Positions 8,389-17,190 are shown, counted from the stretch's first letter. The stretch: 64,000 nucleotides of DNA from Hungatella effluvii (GCF_003201875.1 NZ_QJKD01000006.1:62001-126000), one strand, 5' to 3'. The notes: a model not told the origin generated them from the sequence alone. Translations and numbers: made by a program.

Positions 8389-9519
8389 ATGTTTTTTGAC
8401 TACAATTTTAAATACTATAATTACCGTTTGGTTCTTTACATGGTGGCGTTATCCGTCATTGGGATTCTCGTGGTTGCAAGCGCATCCGGACAGGATTCCT
8501 CGACGGTTACAAAACAGATAATCGGTATCCTGGTGGGATTTGCCCTGGCCATAGGGCTTTCCATCATCGATTATCATAGAATTATTAATTTATATGCGCT
8601 GGATTACGCAGTATGCATCCTTCTTTTAGGTGCGGTGCTGGTGATGGGTCACACGGCAGGCGGAGCCACAAGGTGGATCGACGTTCCGGGTATCGGACGG
8701 ATACAGCCTTCCGAATTCGTGAAGATCGGGCTTATTGTATTCTTTTCCTGGTATTGGAATAAATATCAGGAAAAGATGAATATGCCTGTTATGGTGGGGA
8801 TCGCGGCCATACTGGCCGTAATACCCATCGGCCTTATTTTCGCAGAGCCAAACTTATCCACCAGTCTGGTTGTCATTGTCATCATACTCTGTATGGTGTA
8901 TACAGCTGGCATCAGTTACCGCTGGATCGGCGGCGTGCTTGCGGTTGCCATACCTGCAGGCGCATTATTTATCTATCTGCTGACGCAGGGGTTGATCCCC
9001 TTTATCCACGATTACCAGGCAAGACGTATTCTGGCGTGGATCTATCCGCATGCGGAACAGTACGCGGAGAATATGTATCAGCAGAAGAATTCTATCATGG
9101 CAATCAGTTCCGGACAGCTTCAGGGGAAGGGACTTTTTAATACGACTATCGCATCCGTAAAGGATGGAAACTGGCTGGGCACCACCGGAGAGACAGATTT
9201 CATCTTTGCAATTATCGGAGAGGAGCTGGGCTTTATCGGCGGGGTTACCGTCATTGTGCTCTTCGGTCTCATCGTATTTGAATGTCTGCGCTTGGCGTAC
9301 AAATCCAGAGACATGGCGGGGCGGCTGATCTGCACCGGCATGGCGGCGCTTATCGGATTTCAGGCATTTGCCAACATCGCCGTAGCGACACAGATTTTCC
9401 CCAATACAGGCCTGCCGCTTCCGTTTATAAGCTCGGGAGTCAGTTCCCTGATCAGTATTTTTATCGGGATGGGCCTTGTTCTGAATGTTGGATTGCAACG
9501 CAAAATTGGTAATTATTAA
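8389..9519 (+). CDS. rodA: RodA/FtsW-family peptidoglycan glycosyltransferase
   Basis: This 376-residue SEDS protein has about ten membrane helices and family signatures GGATRWIDVPGIGRIQPSE, GLFNTT, GETDFIFAIIGEELGF and PNTGLPLPFISSGVSS. SEDS proteins polymerise lipid II and work with a class B PBP. In this cluster the partner is the PBP2 of 3711-6575, so RodA is a better name than FtsW. The start is two bases after the minE stop, implying translational coupling. Confidence 0.93.
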   Translation: MFFDYNFKYYNYRLVLYMVALSVIGILVVASASGQDSSTVTKQIIGILVGFALAIGLSIIDYHRIINLYALDYAVCILLLGAVLVMGHTAGGATRWIDVPGIGRIQPSEFVKIGLIVFFSWYWNKYQEKMNMPVMVGIAAILAVIPIGLIFAEPNLSTSLVVIVIILCMVYTAGISYRWIGGVLAVAIPAGALFIYLLTQGLIPFIHDYQARRILAWIYPHAEQYAENMYQQKNSIMAISSGQLQGKGLFNTTIASVKDGNWLGTTGETDFIFAIIGEELGFIGGVTVIVLFGLIVFECLRLAYKSRDMAGRLICTGMAALIGFQAFANIAVATQIFPNTGLPLPFISSGVSSLISIFIGMGLVLNVGLQRKIGNY

Positions 9520-9533
9520 GGAGGTATATCGTT

Positions 9534-9929
9534 ATGAATATAGGATTAGTTGCACATGATTCAAAGAAAAAACTGATGCAGAACTTCTGCATCGCCTACC
9601 GGGGGATTTTAAGCAAGCACAACCTGTACGCGACAGGGACCACTGGCCGTTTGATTGAAGAGGTCACGAATTTAAATATCCACAAGTATCTGGCTGGTCA
9701 TTTAGGCGGTGAGCAGCAGCTGGGAGCCCAGATTGAGCACAACGAGATCGATCTGGTGATCTTTTTGAGAGACCCGCTCTCATCAAAGGCTCATGAGCCG
9801 GATCTCGTTAATATCATGAAAACCTGCGACATGCACAATATCCCGCTGGCAACAAATCTGGCGACCGCAGAGCTCTTAATCAAGTCTCTGGACCGCGGCG
9901 ACTTAGAGTGGCGTGAGATGTATAAGTAG
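9534..9929 (+). CDS. mgsA: Methylglyoxal synthase
   Basis: The 131-residue protein matches methylglyoxal synthase along its full length: NIGLVAHDSKK, the phosphate-binding YATGTTG, HLGGEQQLG, FLRDPLSSKAHEPD and NIPLATNLATAELL, with the conserved catalytic aspartates. It converts dihydroxyacetone phosphate into methylglyoxal and phosphate, a bypass of lower glycolysis under phosphate limitation. AGGAGGTATATCGTT precedes the ATG. Its placement at the end of the rodA cluster is common in clostridia, but the functional link to shape genes is unclear. Confidence 0.96.
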   Translation: MNIGLVAHDSKKKLMQNFCIAYRGILSKHNLYATGTTGRLIEEVTNLNIHKYLAGHLGGEQQLGAQIEHNEIDLVIFLRDPLSSKAHEPDLVNIMKTCDMHNIPLATNLATAELLIKSLDRGDLEWREMYK

Positions 9930-9939
9930 GAGTCTGTAA

Positions 9940-10908
9940 GTGAAGAAGAAAATTACGATGAAAGCCGGCTGCGCGTTTTTATGCGTGACCATGCTGTCGG
10001 GATGCTCCAGCTTCAAAAAACTGGATAATCCCTATGACTTCGCGCAGAGGACGGCTCTATATGAAGGAACTGCGCTATCGGACAGGGCAGAGAGTTTTGC
10101 ACATAATCTCTGCGTCGTCACGGCGGACACTCCATCCACAGATCAGGCGGTTACCGCGGAAGCGGCGGCGGTCTTTGACCTGTCGGATAAAACGGTGATT
10201 TTCGGAAAGAATCCCTTTGAAAAGCTGTATCCGGCCAGCATCACGAAGACGATGACGGCTCTGCTGGCGATCAAGTACGGGAATCTGTCCGACGAGGTAA
10301 CGGTACCGGAAGAAGCGGTGATTACGGAGAGCGGTGCGACCTTATGCGGCATCAAACCGGGCGATAAACTGACTATGGAGCAGCTGCTCTACGGTCTTAT
10401 GCTGCCTTCCGGCAATGACGCCGGCGCTGCGATCGCAGTCCATATGGATGGCAGCATTGAGAAGTTTGCCGACCGTATGAATGAGGAGGCAAGAAAGCTG
10501 GGAGCGACAGGGACACATTTCGTCAATCCCCATGGCTTAAACGATGAAAACCACTATACGACCGCATACGATCTGTATCTGATTTTCAATGAGGCCATGA
10601 AATATCCTGATTTCAGGAAGGTGATCGGTACGTCATCCTATGACGCTGTCTACGCGACGGCCTCGGGAGATACGCTGACAAAGACCTGGAAGCAGAGCAA
10701 CTGGTATATGACCGGTGAACGGGATATGCCGGAAGGACTGACTGCGCTGGGCGGCAAAACAGGCACGACAAAGGCTGCGGGAAGCTGTCTGATCATGGGC
10801 AGCAGCGGCTCTTCAGGGATGGAATATATTTCCGTTGTCTTAAAAGCCCCTGATAGAACGGGCCTTTACGATAATATGTCAAATATATTGAATAAAATTG
10901 TAGATTAG
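9940..10908 (+). CDS. dacA: D-alanyl-D-alanine carboxypeptidase, lipoprotein (peptidase S11)
   Basis: This 322-residue low-molecular-weight PBP starts at GTG 9940 behind TAGGAG. An N-terminal signal peptide ends in the lipobox LSGC at about residues 18-21, so it is a lipid-anchored extracellular enzyme, unlike the amphipathic-helix-anchored DacA type. The catalytic motifs are SITK (PASITKTMTAL), SGN (LPSGNDAG) and KTG (GGKTGTTKAAG). It trims the terminal D-Ala from stem peptides. The C-terminal anchoring domain of long S11 enzymes is missing. The gene closes the envelope cluster. The symbol is a family guess. Confidence 0.9.
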   Translation: MKKKITMKAGCAFLCVTMLSGCSSFKKLDNPYDFAQRTALYEGTALSDRAESFAHNLCVVTADTPSTDQAVTAEAAAVFDLSDKTVIFGKNPFEKLYPASITKTMTALLAIKYGNLSDEVTVPEEAVITESGATLCGIKPGDKLTMEQLLYGLMLPSGNDAGAAIAVHMDGSIEKFADRMNEEARKLGATGTHFVNPHGLNDENHYTTAYDLYLIFNEAMKYPDFRKVIGTSSYDAVYATASGDTLTKTWKQSNWYMTGERDMPEGLTALGGKTGTTKAAGSCLIMGSSGSSGMEYISVVLKAPDRTGLYDNMSNILNKIVD

Positions 10909-10911
10909 TCG

Positions 10912-10940
10912 TTGCGTTTTATGGGGATTTGTACTATAAT
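10912..10940 (+). promoter_or_regulatory. Predicted sigma-A promoter for the P-loop gene
   Basis: TTGCGT at 10912-10917 and a perfect TATAAT at 10935-10940 are separated by exactly 17 bases. They lie between the carboxypeptidase stop codon and the next gene, with about 50 bases from the expected transcription start to the ATG. Confidence 0.75.
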
Positions 10941-10997
10941 TACTTTAATATTAATAGACTTTTTATACAAATCATATAACTCAAGGAGGAGATCGCT

Positions 10998-11417
10998 ATG
11001 GTGCAGATAATAGCAGGAAAAAAGGGTAAGGGGAAGACAAAACATCTGTTGGATAGGGCCAATTCCGCCATCAGGGATTCCAAGGGATCCATCGTCTATT
11101 TAGACAAGAGTTCCAAACACATGTATGAGTTAAGCAACAAGATTCGTCTCATTAATGTCAAAGAGTACCCGATTGAATCGAGCGAAGGATTTATTGGTTT
11201 TATCTGTGGAATCATTTCACAGGATCACGATTTGGAAATGATGTTTTTAGACAGCTTTTTAAAACTGTCCTGTTTAGAAGGTGAAGATATTACAGACACC
11301 ATCACGACTTTGGAAAGAATCGGTGAAAAGTATCACGTGACCTTCGTTCTCAGCGTATCCATGGACGCAGAGAATCTGCCTGAGAACGCGCAGGCCGATG
11401 TGATTGTTTCATTATAA
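10998..11417 (+). CDS. Small P-loop protein of unknown function
   Basis: The 139-residue protein begins with a P-loop-like motif (IIAGKKGKGKTKHLL, Walker A GxxGxGKT). A hydrophobic strand followed by an acidic residue near residues 90-97 (LEMMFLDSF) could act as Walker B. No transmembrane segment is seen. Homologues in clostridia are, as far as I recall, sometimes labelled PilT-like, but the protein lacks the size and motifs of a PilT ATPase. It has its own promoter and terminator, so it is monocistronic. AAGGAGGAG precedes the ATG. Function unknown. Confidence 0.75.
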   Translation: MVQIIAGKKGKGKTKHLLDRANSAIRDSKGSIVYLDKSSKHMYELSNKIRLINVKEYPIESSEGFIGFICGIISQDHDLEMMFLDSFLKLSCLEGEDITDTITTLERIGEKYHVTFVLSVSMDAENLPENAQADVIVSL

Positions 11418-11438
11418 TCATACATAAACAAAAGAGGG

Positions 11439-11489
11439 ACGTATCTGACTAACGCTGAAAGTATTGGCGGGAGTCAGGTGCGTTTTTTT
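11439..11489 (+). terminator. Rho-independent terminator after the P-loop gene
   Basis: ACGTATCTGACT at 11439-11450 pairs with AGTCAGGTGCGT at 11472-11483 over 12 base pairs (two G-U), followed by a run of seven T. Confidence 0.85.
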
Positions 11490-11498
11490 GTTTTTTTG

Positions 11499-11767
11499 GC
11501 GGAAGGACGCGGACGTGTCGGAGGCTTGCCGGAAGAGCGGCGGGGGACGGTCGAAGTCCTGGCTCATGTTACCTCGGGGGCAGTCTCCAGGCCCGGGAAG
11601 GACGTTCCGCAGGGGGATCGGGCAAATTCCGCCGAACTCCTGATGAGTTCGCCTCCATGTCCCCTTTCGCTCGGGTGTTGAGCACCCTCCCTCACCCTCT
11701 GCTCCACGTCCTCCCCGCTCCATGGCTCCTTTCCTCACAACCTAAGCTACGTCCGCGTACCTTCCGC
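11499..11767. repeat. Long nested inverted-repeat element, about 270 bp
   Basis: The outer arms GCGGAAGGACGCGGACGT (11499-11516) and its complement with one extra base (11749-11767) enclose a second pair, 11535-11549 with 11707-11720. Inside are local hairpins such as CGAACTC/GAGTTCG near 11635-11655 and GGGTG/CACCC near 11671-11688. The left half is G-rich on this strand and the right half C-rich. The element lies between a terminator and the promoter of the next gene, so those signals would not transcribe it. It could be a MITE-like or REP-like repeat, or a structured RNA with its own promoter. No convincing ORF lies inside. Confidence 0.6.
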
Positions 11768-11778
11768 GTATCTTTCAC

Positions 11779-11807
11779 TTGAACTTTTTGCATTTACCTC
11801 TTATAAT
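11779..11807 (+). promoter_or_regulatory. Predicted sigma-A promoter for the HlyD-like/yggS/sepF genes
   Basis: TTGAAC at 11779-11784 and TATAAT at 11802-11807 are 17 bases apart, and the TTG start of the next gene follows 26 bases after the -10. Confidence 0.8.
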
Positions 11808-11833
11808 AACTAGAAGGGAAAGGAGGCGCTCTC

Positions 11834-13273
11834 TTGGCACAACAGAAGGTAAGGCCCCGAAAGAAGGAGGCGGCCCCGAAAAAAAAGAATAAGAAGATCA
11901 TTAAATACCGGAAGCCGCTTCATATTAATGTCGGAATGATCATCTTCGCATTGATTTTTGTTTATATGGTGTTCAGCGTCTATACCTACATACGGAGGGA
12001 CAAGGTCCAGTTCTATGAAGTACAGGAAGGAAGCATCGTGAATAATACCGATTATACCGGTATTATTTTGAGGGAGGAAGAGGTGAAGACCGCCGACCGC
12101 TCCGGATATATCAACTATTATATCCGGGAGGGAAAGAGGGCGTCGGTGGGAACGCGGATCTATTCCATTGATGAAACAGGAAATATCGCATCATTCCTGG
12201 AAGAAAATACAGAAGAAAATGTCACACTGACAGCGGAGAATCTGGCTGATTTAAAGAAACAGCTGACTGTATTCAGCCTTACGTATGACGACAACCGTTT
12301 TAACTCGGTTTACGATACGAAGTATACGCTGGAAGCAGACGTGATGGAATACATGAATTTTAATGCGCTCGATAACGCTGGAAGCCTCCTTGACGAAGCG
12401 GGATTTAATTTTCAGCAGGTGCGGGCCGATGAGGCCGGTGTCGTGTCCTACGGAGTGGACTCTTATGAGAACCTGAATGCCTCAGGAATTTCGGAGGCAG
12501 TATTCGACCGCAGCAAGTATACGAAGACGATTACAAAAGCAGGAAATCTGATTGAAAAGGGGATTCCTGTCTATAAGATGATCACGTCGGATCAGTGGTC
12601 CGTGGTATTTCCGCTGAGTGACGATGATGTGAAGACTTATGGGGATAAGACAAGCCTGACAGTCACATTTTCCGGTCATGATTTAAAAGCCACAGGCAGC
12701 TTTTCCATGCTTACCGGAACGGACGGAAAGCCATACGGAAAACTGGATTTTGATAAATACATGGTCCAGTTCGCCTCAGACCGTTACGTGGACTTTGAGA
12801 TTATTTCCGGTAAGGTGGACGGGCTTAAGATTCCCGCCAGCGCCGTGACGACGAAAGATTTTTATCTCGTTCCCATGGAGTATTTAACTCAGGGCGGCGA
12901 CAGCTCTGAAAGCGGATTTAATAAGGAGGTTTATTCGGAATCGGGAACCTCCGTGGTATTTGTTCCGGCGACAATCTATTATTCCGAAGAGGACAACTAC
13001 TATATCGAGATGGGCGGGGAAAACGGATTTAATGCCGGTGATTATATTGTGAAGCCGGATTCTACAGACCGCTATCAGATCGGGGCGAGCGCGTCCTTAC
13101 AGGGTGTGTACAACATCAATAAGGGCTATGCTGTGTTTAAGCAGATCGATGTGCTGGCGTCCAACGACGAATACTATACAATTAAGAAGAATATGACGTA
13201 CGGTCTGGCTGTATACGACCACATCGTGCTGGATGCGTCGACAGTCAGTGAAGGCGAATTAATCTATCAGTAA
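11834..13273 (+). CDS. HlyD-like membrane-anchored protein
   Basis: The 479-residue protein starts at TTG 11834 behind AAAGGAGG. A highly basic N-terminus (residues 3-30, Lys/Arg/Pro-rich) precedes one membrane helix at about 36-53. The extracellular part begins with a barrel-sandwich-type region (VQEGSIVNNTDYTGIILREEEVKTADRSGYINYYIREGKR split by short loops) like the adaptor subunits of HlyD-family exporters. No ABC transporter partner is adjacent. The gene leads a probable operon with yggS and sepF, a conserved order in Lachnospiraceae in my recollection, so a role in division or the envelope is plausible but unproven. Confidence 0.7.
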   Translation: MAQQKVRPRKKEAAPKKKNKKIIKYRKPLHINVGMIIFALIFVYMVFSVYTYIRRDKVQFYEVQEGSIVNNTDYTGIILREEEVKTADRSGYINYYIREGKRASVGTRIYSIDETGNIASFLEENTEENVTLTAENLADLKKQLTVFSLTYDDNRFNSVYDTKYTLEADVMEYMNFNALDNAGSLLDEAGFNFQQVRADEAGVVSYGVDSYENLNASGISEAVFDRSKYTKTITKAGNLIEKGIPVYKMITSDQWSVVFPLSDDDVKTYGDKTSLTVTFSGHDLKATGSFSMLTGTDGKPYGKLDFDKYMVQFASDRYVDFEIISGKVDGLKIPASAVTTKDFYLVPMEYLTQGGDSSESGFNKEVYSESGTSVVFVPATIYYSEEDNYYIEMGGENGFNAGDYIVKPDSTDRYQIGASASLQGVYNINKGYAVFKQIDVLASNDEYYTIKKNMTYGLAVYDHIVLDASTVSEGELIYQ

Positions 13274-13287
13274 AGAGGTGTTACAAT

Positions 13288-13992
13288 ATGGTAAAAGAAA
13301 ATCTGGAAGAGGTAGAAAGACGGATTTCAGAGGCCTGCAGACGGGCGGGAAGAAGCCGTGGGGAAGTGACGCTGGTAGCGGTCAGCAAGACAAAGCCGGT
13401 TTCCATGATTGAAGAAGCGTACGGGACAGGAATCCGCGATTTTGGAGAAAACAAGGTTCAGGAGCTGTGTGAAAAGCACGAGGTGCTGGAATCAGATATC
13501 CGCTGGCATATGATTGGCCATTTACAGAGAAACAAGGTACGCCAGGTGGTGGACAAGACCGTCCTGATTCACAGTGTGGATTCGGTCAGGCTGGCGGCCC
13601 AGATCGACGAGGAAGCAGCAAAAAAGGGCATTACCGCAGACATTCTGCTGGAGGTGAATGTGGCGGAGGAGGAGAGCAAATACGGCTTCCGCCTGGAGGA
13701 AACGGAGCAGGCGCTGAGAGAAATTGCGGCATTTTCCCATGTGCATATTCGGGGATTGATGACAATTGCGCCTTTTGTAGATAATTCCGAAGAAAATCGG
13801 CCAATTTTTAAAAAATTATATCAATTTTATGTTGACATGCGCGGAAAAAACATTGATAATGTTACTATGAGTATGCTCTCAATGGGTATGACCGGAGACT
13901 ATGAAGTAGCGATAGAGGAAGGAGCAACTCTGGTAAGAGTCGGTACCGGCATTTTTGGTACAAGATATAAGATTGGAGAGAATGAAGGATGA
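13288..13992 (+). CDS. yggS: YggS/YlmE family PLP homeostasis protein
   Basis: The 234-residue product is a PLP-binding, fold-type III alanine-racemase-like barrel. The PLP lysine is in LVAVSKTKP (about residue 35). Other signatures are FGENKVQEL, WHMIGHLQRNK, SVDSVRLA and SMGMTGDYEVAIEEGATLVRVG. YggS proteins bind PLP without a known catalytic role and keep the PLP pool balanced. The stop overlaps the sepF start by 4 bases (ATGA type). Its position before sepF mirrors the Bacillus ylmE-sepF order. Confidence 0.95.
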   Translation: MVKENLEEVERRISEACRRAGRSRGEVTLVAVSKTKPVSMIEEAYGTGIRDFGENKVQELCEKHEVLESDIRWHMIGHLQRNKVRQVVDKTVLIHSVDSVRLAAQIDEEAAKKGITADILLEVNVAEEESKYGFRLEETEQALREIAAFSHVHIRGLMTIAPFVDNSEENRPIFKKLYQFYVDMRGKNIDNVTMSMLSMGMTGDYEVAIEEGATLVRVGTGIFGTRYKIGENEG

Positions 13993-14510
13993 GCATAATT
14001 AGCAAATTGCTGGAGAGTGTGCATTTAAACGGTGACGATGAAGAGGATGACTACTACTTAGATGACGATTACGAAGATGAGGATGACAGACCTGCCAGAA
14101 AAGGACTCTTTGCCAAAAAAGATGAAGATGACTATTACGATGACGAGGAAGAGTACGATCAGAAGCCGCGCTTTCTATCACGTTCTCCAAAGGTAGTACC
14201 GATGAAACAGCGCTCCATGATGGAAGTTTCCATGGTGAAGCCGACGTCCATCGAGGATGCCAAAGAGATTTGTGATTATATGCTGGCCGGAAAAGCGGTT
14301 GTGCTGAATATGGAAGGAATCCATACGGAAGTGGCACAGCGAATTATCGATTTTACATCGGGTGCGACATACTCTATGAACGGCAATCTGCAGAAGATCT
14401 CGAATTACATATTTATAGCAACTCCGGAATCCGTAGAGCTTTCCGGTGATTTTCAGGACTTGCTGAATAATGGTACGCTGGATATGGGCGGAATGAATCT
14501 TCGTCTGTAG
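13989..14510 (+). CDS. sepF: Cell division protein SepF
   Basis: This 173-residue protein has a short N-terminal amphipathic helix (MSIISKLLESVHL) that should bind membrane, and a long linker extremely rich in Asp, Glu and Tyr (about residues 17-58). The C-terminal SepF domain includes RSMMEVSMVKPTSIEDAKEI, VVLNMEGI and the RIIDFTSGATYSMNG block. SepF anchors and bundles FtsZ. It overlaps yggS by 4 bases and is followed by a large hairpin. Confidence 0.95.
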   Translation: MSIISKLLESVHLNGDDEEDDYYLDDDYEDEDDRPARKGLFAKKDEDDYYDDEEEYDQKPRFLSRSPKVVPMKQRSMMEVSMVKPTSIEDAKEICDYMLAGKAVVLNMEGIHTEVAQRIIDFTSGATYSMNGNLQKISNYIFIATPESVELSGDFQDLLNNGTLDMGGMNLRL

Positions 14511-14550
14511 CCATGACGATAAAAGACAATCAGATTTTAGGTATAGTACA

Positions 14551-14640
14551 AGCAGACAATCTTCCAACCACCGGGCTGCCGGCGCCGCGGGATTTTTCGT
14601 GACATGGACCGTCAGGAAGGAAGATTGTTTGCTTTCTATT
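14551..14640 (+). terminator. Long hairpin after sepF, probable terminator
   Basis: AGCAGACAATCTTCC (14551-14565) pairs with GGAAGATTGTTTGCT (14619-14633) over 15 base pairs with one G-U. A U-rich tail follows (TTCTATTTTACTTT). The loop of about 53 bases is GC-rich and contains the palindrome CGGCGCCG. This is larger than an ordinary terminator and overlaps the space before aroB, so it may also be a leader structure. Confidence 0.55.
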
Positions 14641-14661
14641 TTACTTTGGAGGAACCGTAAT

Positions 14662-15750
14662 ATGGAGAAAAGAATTCCGGTACATATGGATGGAAGAAAA
14701 GTATACGATATTGTAATGGAACAATCCTTCGGTCAGCTGGAGGAAGAGCTGCGCGGGATGAATCTGGAGGACCGGAAGATCTGCGTCGTCACGGATTCTA
14801 ACGTGGCCCCGCTCTACCTTGAGGAGGTGGAACGAATTGCCTCGGCCTGCTGCCGGAAGACAGAGCATTTTATATTTCCGGCAGGGGAGGAGAATAAGAA
14901 CTTAAATACAGTAAAGGATCTTTATGAGAACCTGATCTTAAAGAAGTTTGACCGCCACGATTATCTGCTGGCCTTAGGAGGAGGCGTGGTAGGAGATCTG
15001 TGCGGCTTTGCGGCCGCGACGTATTTGAGGGGGATCTCCTTTATTCAGGTTCCCACCACCCTTCTTTCGCAGGTTGATTCCAGCATCGGAGGGAAGACCG
15101 GAGTTGATTTTGACGCCTACAAGAACATGGTCGGCGCTTTTCATATGCCGAAGCTGGTCTATACGAATATTTCCACTCTGAAGACCCTTACGGATGAGCA
15201 GTTTTCTTCCGGTATGGGAGAGATCATCAAGCATGGCCTGATTAAGGATGTGGCATACTATGAGTGGCTGGGAGAGCATGGGGAGGAGATTGGCCGGAGG
15301 GATCTGTCCGTCTGTGAGGAGATGGTCCTGGTCAGCAACCGGATTAAACGTGATGTCGTGGAAATGGATCCGACGGAGCAGGGAGAACGGGCGCTGCTTA
15401 ATTACGGCCATACGCTGGGCCATGCAATCGAGAAGCTGGCTGATTTTAAGCTGATGCACGGCCACTGTGTAGGGCTGGGCTGTATCGCGGCCATGGGAAT
15501 CTCTGCTGCCAGGGGGACGATGGCGGAGGAAGAACTGCTGCGGTTAAAAGAGATGATGAAGCGTTTTGGCATGCCTCTCACGGTCAGCGGACTTTCCGCA
15601 GATGAGGTCATTGAAACGACGAAGAGTGATAAAAAGATGGATTCCGGGACGATCCGCTTTATTCTGCTGGAAGAGGTGGGAAAAGCTTATATAGACAAGA
15701 CCGTCACGGATGATGAAATGAATGCGGGACTTTCACGCATTTTGGCATAA
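14662..15750 (+). CDS. aroB: 3-dehydroquinate synthase
   Basis: The 362-residue enzyme converts DAHP to 3-dehydroquinate in the shikimate pathway. It shows the NAD-binding and metal-site signatures of AroB: FPAGEENKN, ALGGGVVGDLCGFAA, PTTLLSQVDSSIGGKTGVD, the zinc ligands around GEIIKHG, and NYGHTLGHAIE with HGHCVGLG. I start it at 14662, behind TTGGAGGAACC, rather than at the open-frame start 63 bases earlier inside the hairpin. It is separated from other shikimate genes. lspA follows 10 bases later. Confidence 0.95.
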   Translation: MEKRIPVHMDGRKVYDIVMEQSFGQLEEELRGMNLEDRKICVVTDSNVAPLYLEEVERIASACCRKTEHFIFPAGEENKNLNTVKDLYENLILKKFDRHDYLLALGGGVVGDLCGFAAATYLRGISFIQVPTTLLSQVDSSIGGKTGVDFDAYKNMVGAFHMPKLVYTNISTLKTLTDEQFSSGMGEIIKHGLIKDVAYYEWLGEHGEEIGRRDLSVCEEMVLVSNRIKRDVVEMDPTEQGERALLNYGHTLGHAIEKLADFKLMHGHCVGLGCIAAMGISAARGTMAEEELLRLKEMMKRFGMPLTVSGLSADEVIETTKSDKKMDSGTIRFILLEEVGKAYIDKTVTDDEMNAGLSRILA

Positions 15751-15760
15751 GGAGATATAC

Positions 15761-16279
15761 ATGAAACAGAAAGCAAAACTTGTTACAGGACTTATCATAG
15801 GATTTCTGGCGGCAATCGGTCTGGACCAGTGGACGAAGCTGCTGGCGGTCAATCATCTGATGGACCGGCCGGCCTACGTCATATGGGATGGGGTGTTCGA
15901 ATTCCTGTATTCGGAAAACCGCGGCGCGGCCTTCGGGATGCTCCAGGGAAAACAGTGGTTTTTCCTGATTATCGCTGTGATTGTGGTGGCCGCGGCTGTG
16001 TACTCCATAAGCCGTATGCCTGCTACGAAGAAGTATCTGCCGCTGCATTTGATCGCCATGTTTCTTTCTGCCGGCGCGGTTGGCAATATGATCGACCGGT
16101 TTACGAGGGGCTACGTGGTGGACTTTTTGTATTTCAAGCTGATCGATTTCCCCATCTTCAACGTGGCGGACTGCTATGTGACGGTGTCCATGTTTATCTT
16201 CATCCTGATGTTCCTTTTTCTGTATAAAGAAGAGGATTTGAATTGCCTGTCAGGCCGGAAGGAAAGGGAAGCGGATTGA
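15761..16279 (+). CDS. lspA: Lipoprotein signal peptidase (signal peptidase II)
   Basis: The 172-residue, four-helix membrane protease carries the two catalytic aspartates in GAVGNMIDRFTRGYVVDF and FNVADCYVTV, plus the conserved LDQWTKLL and ENRGAAFGML segments. It cleaves prolipoproteins after lipid modification; lipoproteins in this window include those at 9940, 23481, 29420 and 46452. The start at 15761 follows AAGGAGATATAC. The stop overlaps the rluD start (TTGA), as in many Firmicutes where the two are adjacent. Confidence 0.96.
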   Translation: MKQKAKLVTGLIIGFLAAIGLDQWTKLLAVNHLMDRPAYVIWDGVFEFLYSENRGAAFGMLQGKQWFFLIIAVIVVAAAVYSISRMPATKKYLPLHLIAMFLSAGAVGNMIDRFTRGYVVDFLYFKLIDFPIFNVADCYVTVSMFIFILMFLFLYKEEDLNCLSGRKEREAD

Positions 16280-17190
16280 AACAGCAGTTTACGGTAGGTG
16301 AGGAAGAGAAAGCCATACGGATCGATAAATACCTATCGGAGCAATGCCCCGATATCTCCAGGTCCTATCTTCAGAAGCTGCTGAAGGCAGAGGCAGTTTT
16401 TGTGGGAGGAAAGCCGGTTAAGAGCAGCTATAAGACGGCGGCCGGAGACTTGATCGAGCTGGAGATTCCCGAGGCGGTAGAGCCCGAAATCATTCCGGAG
16501 GAGATGGAACTGGATATCCTGTATGAGGATTCCGATATTATTTTAATTAATAAACCGAAGGGGATGGTGGTGCATCCCGCCGCAGGGCATTACAGCGGTA
16601 CGCTGGTAAACGGGCTGATGGCCCACTGCCGGGCGGATTTATCCGGTATCAACGGCGTGATGAGACCGGGAATCGTTCACCGCATTGACATGGACACGAC
16701 CGGTGTTCTCATCGTCTGCAAGAACGATATGGCGCACAACTCTATTGCGGAGCAGCTGAAGGTGCACTCCATTACGAGGAAATACTACGCCATCGCCCAT
16801 GGCGTGATGAGGGACGACGAGGGGACCATCAGCGGGCCCATCGGCCGCCACCCGGTGGACCGAAAAAAGATGTGCATCAATGAGAAGAACGGCCGAGAAG
16901 CCGTGACTCATTACCGGGTTCTGGAACGCTTCCGACAGTTTACGTATGTGGAGTGCCAGCTGGAGACGGGGCGCACCCATCAGATTCGCGTTCACATGGC
17001 GAGTGTCGGCCACCCGCTTCTGGGCGATGCAGTATACGGTCCGGCCAAGTGTCCCTATAAGCTTACGGGGCAGACGCTGCATGCAGGCGTGCTGGGGATC
17101 GTGCATCCGAGAACCGGGGAATATATGGAATTTACGGCCCCGCTGCCGGAGTATTTTGAAGAATTATTAAGAAAATTACGTACCACCTAG
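16276..17190 (+). CDS. rluD: RluD-family 23S rRNA pseudouridine synthase
   Basis: The 304-residue protein has an N-terminal S4 RNA-binding domain (IRIDKYLSEQCPDISRSYLQKLL) and the catalytic pseudouridine synthase domain with the aspartate in HRIDMDTTG, preceded by NKPKGMVVHPAAGH and followed by GRTHQIRVHMA. It isomerises uridines in 23S rRNA. I choose TTG 16276, behind GGAAAGGGAAG and overlapping the lspA stop. TTG 16243 would add 11 non-conserved residues. A terminator overlaps its stop codon. Confidence 0.92.
   Translation: MKQQFTVGEEEKAIRIDKYLSEQCPDISRSYLQKLLKAEAVFVGGKPVKSSYKTAAGDLIELEIPEAVEPEIIPEEMELDILYEDSDIILINKPKGMVVHPAAGHYSGTLVNGLMAHCRADLSGINGVMRPGIVHRIDMDTTGVLIVCKNDMAHNSIAEQLKVHSITRKYYAIAHGVMRDDEGTISGPIGRHPVDRKKMCINEKNGREAVTHYRVLERFRQFTYVECQLETGRTHQIRVHMASVGHPLLGDAVYGPAKCPYKLTGQTLHAGVLGIVHPRTGEYMEFTAPLPEYFEELLRKLRTT

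Noticed and set aside
14599..14661. Longer start for aroB
   Set aside because: The upstream frame lies in the 3' arm of a hairpin, and ATG 14662 has a good Shine-Dalgarno at the right distance.
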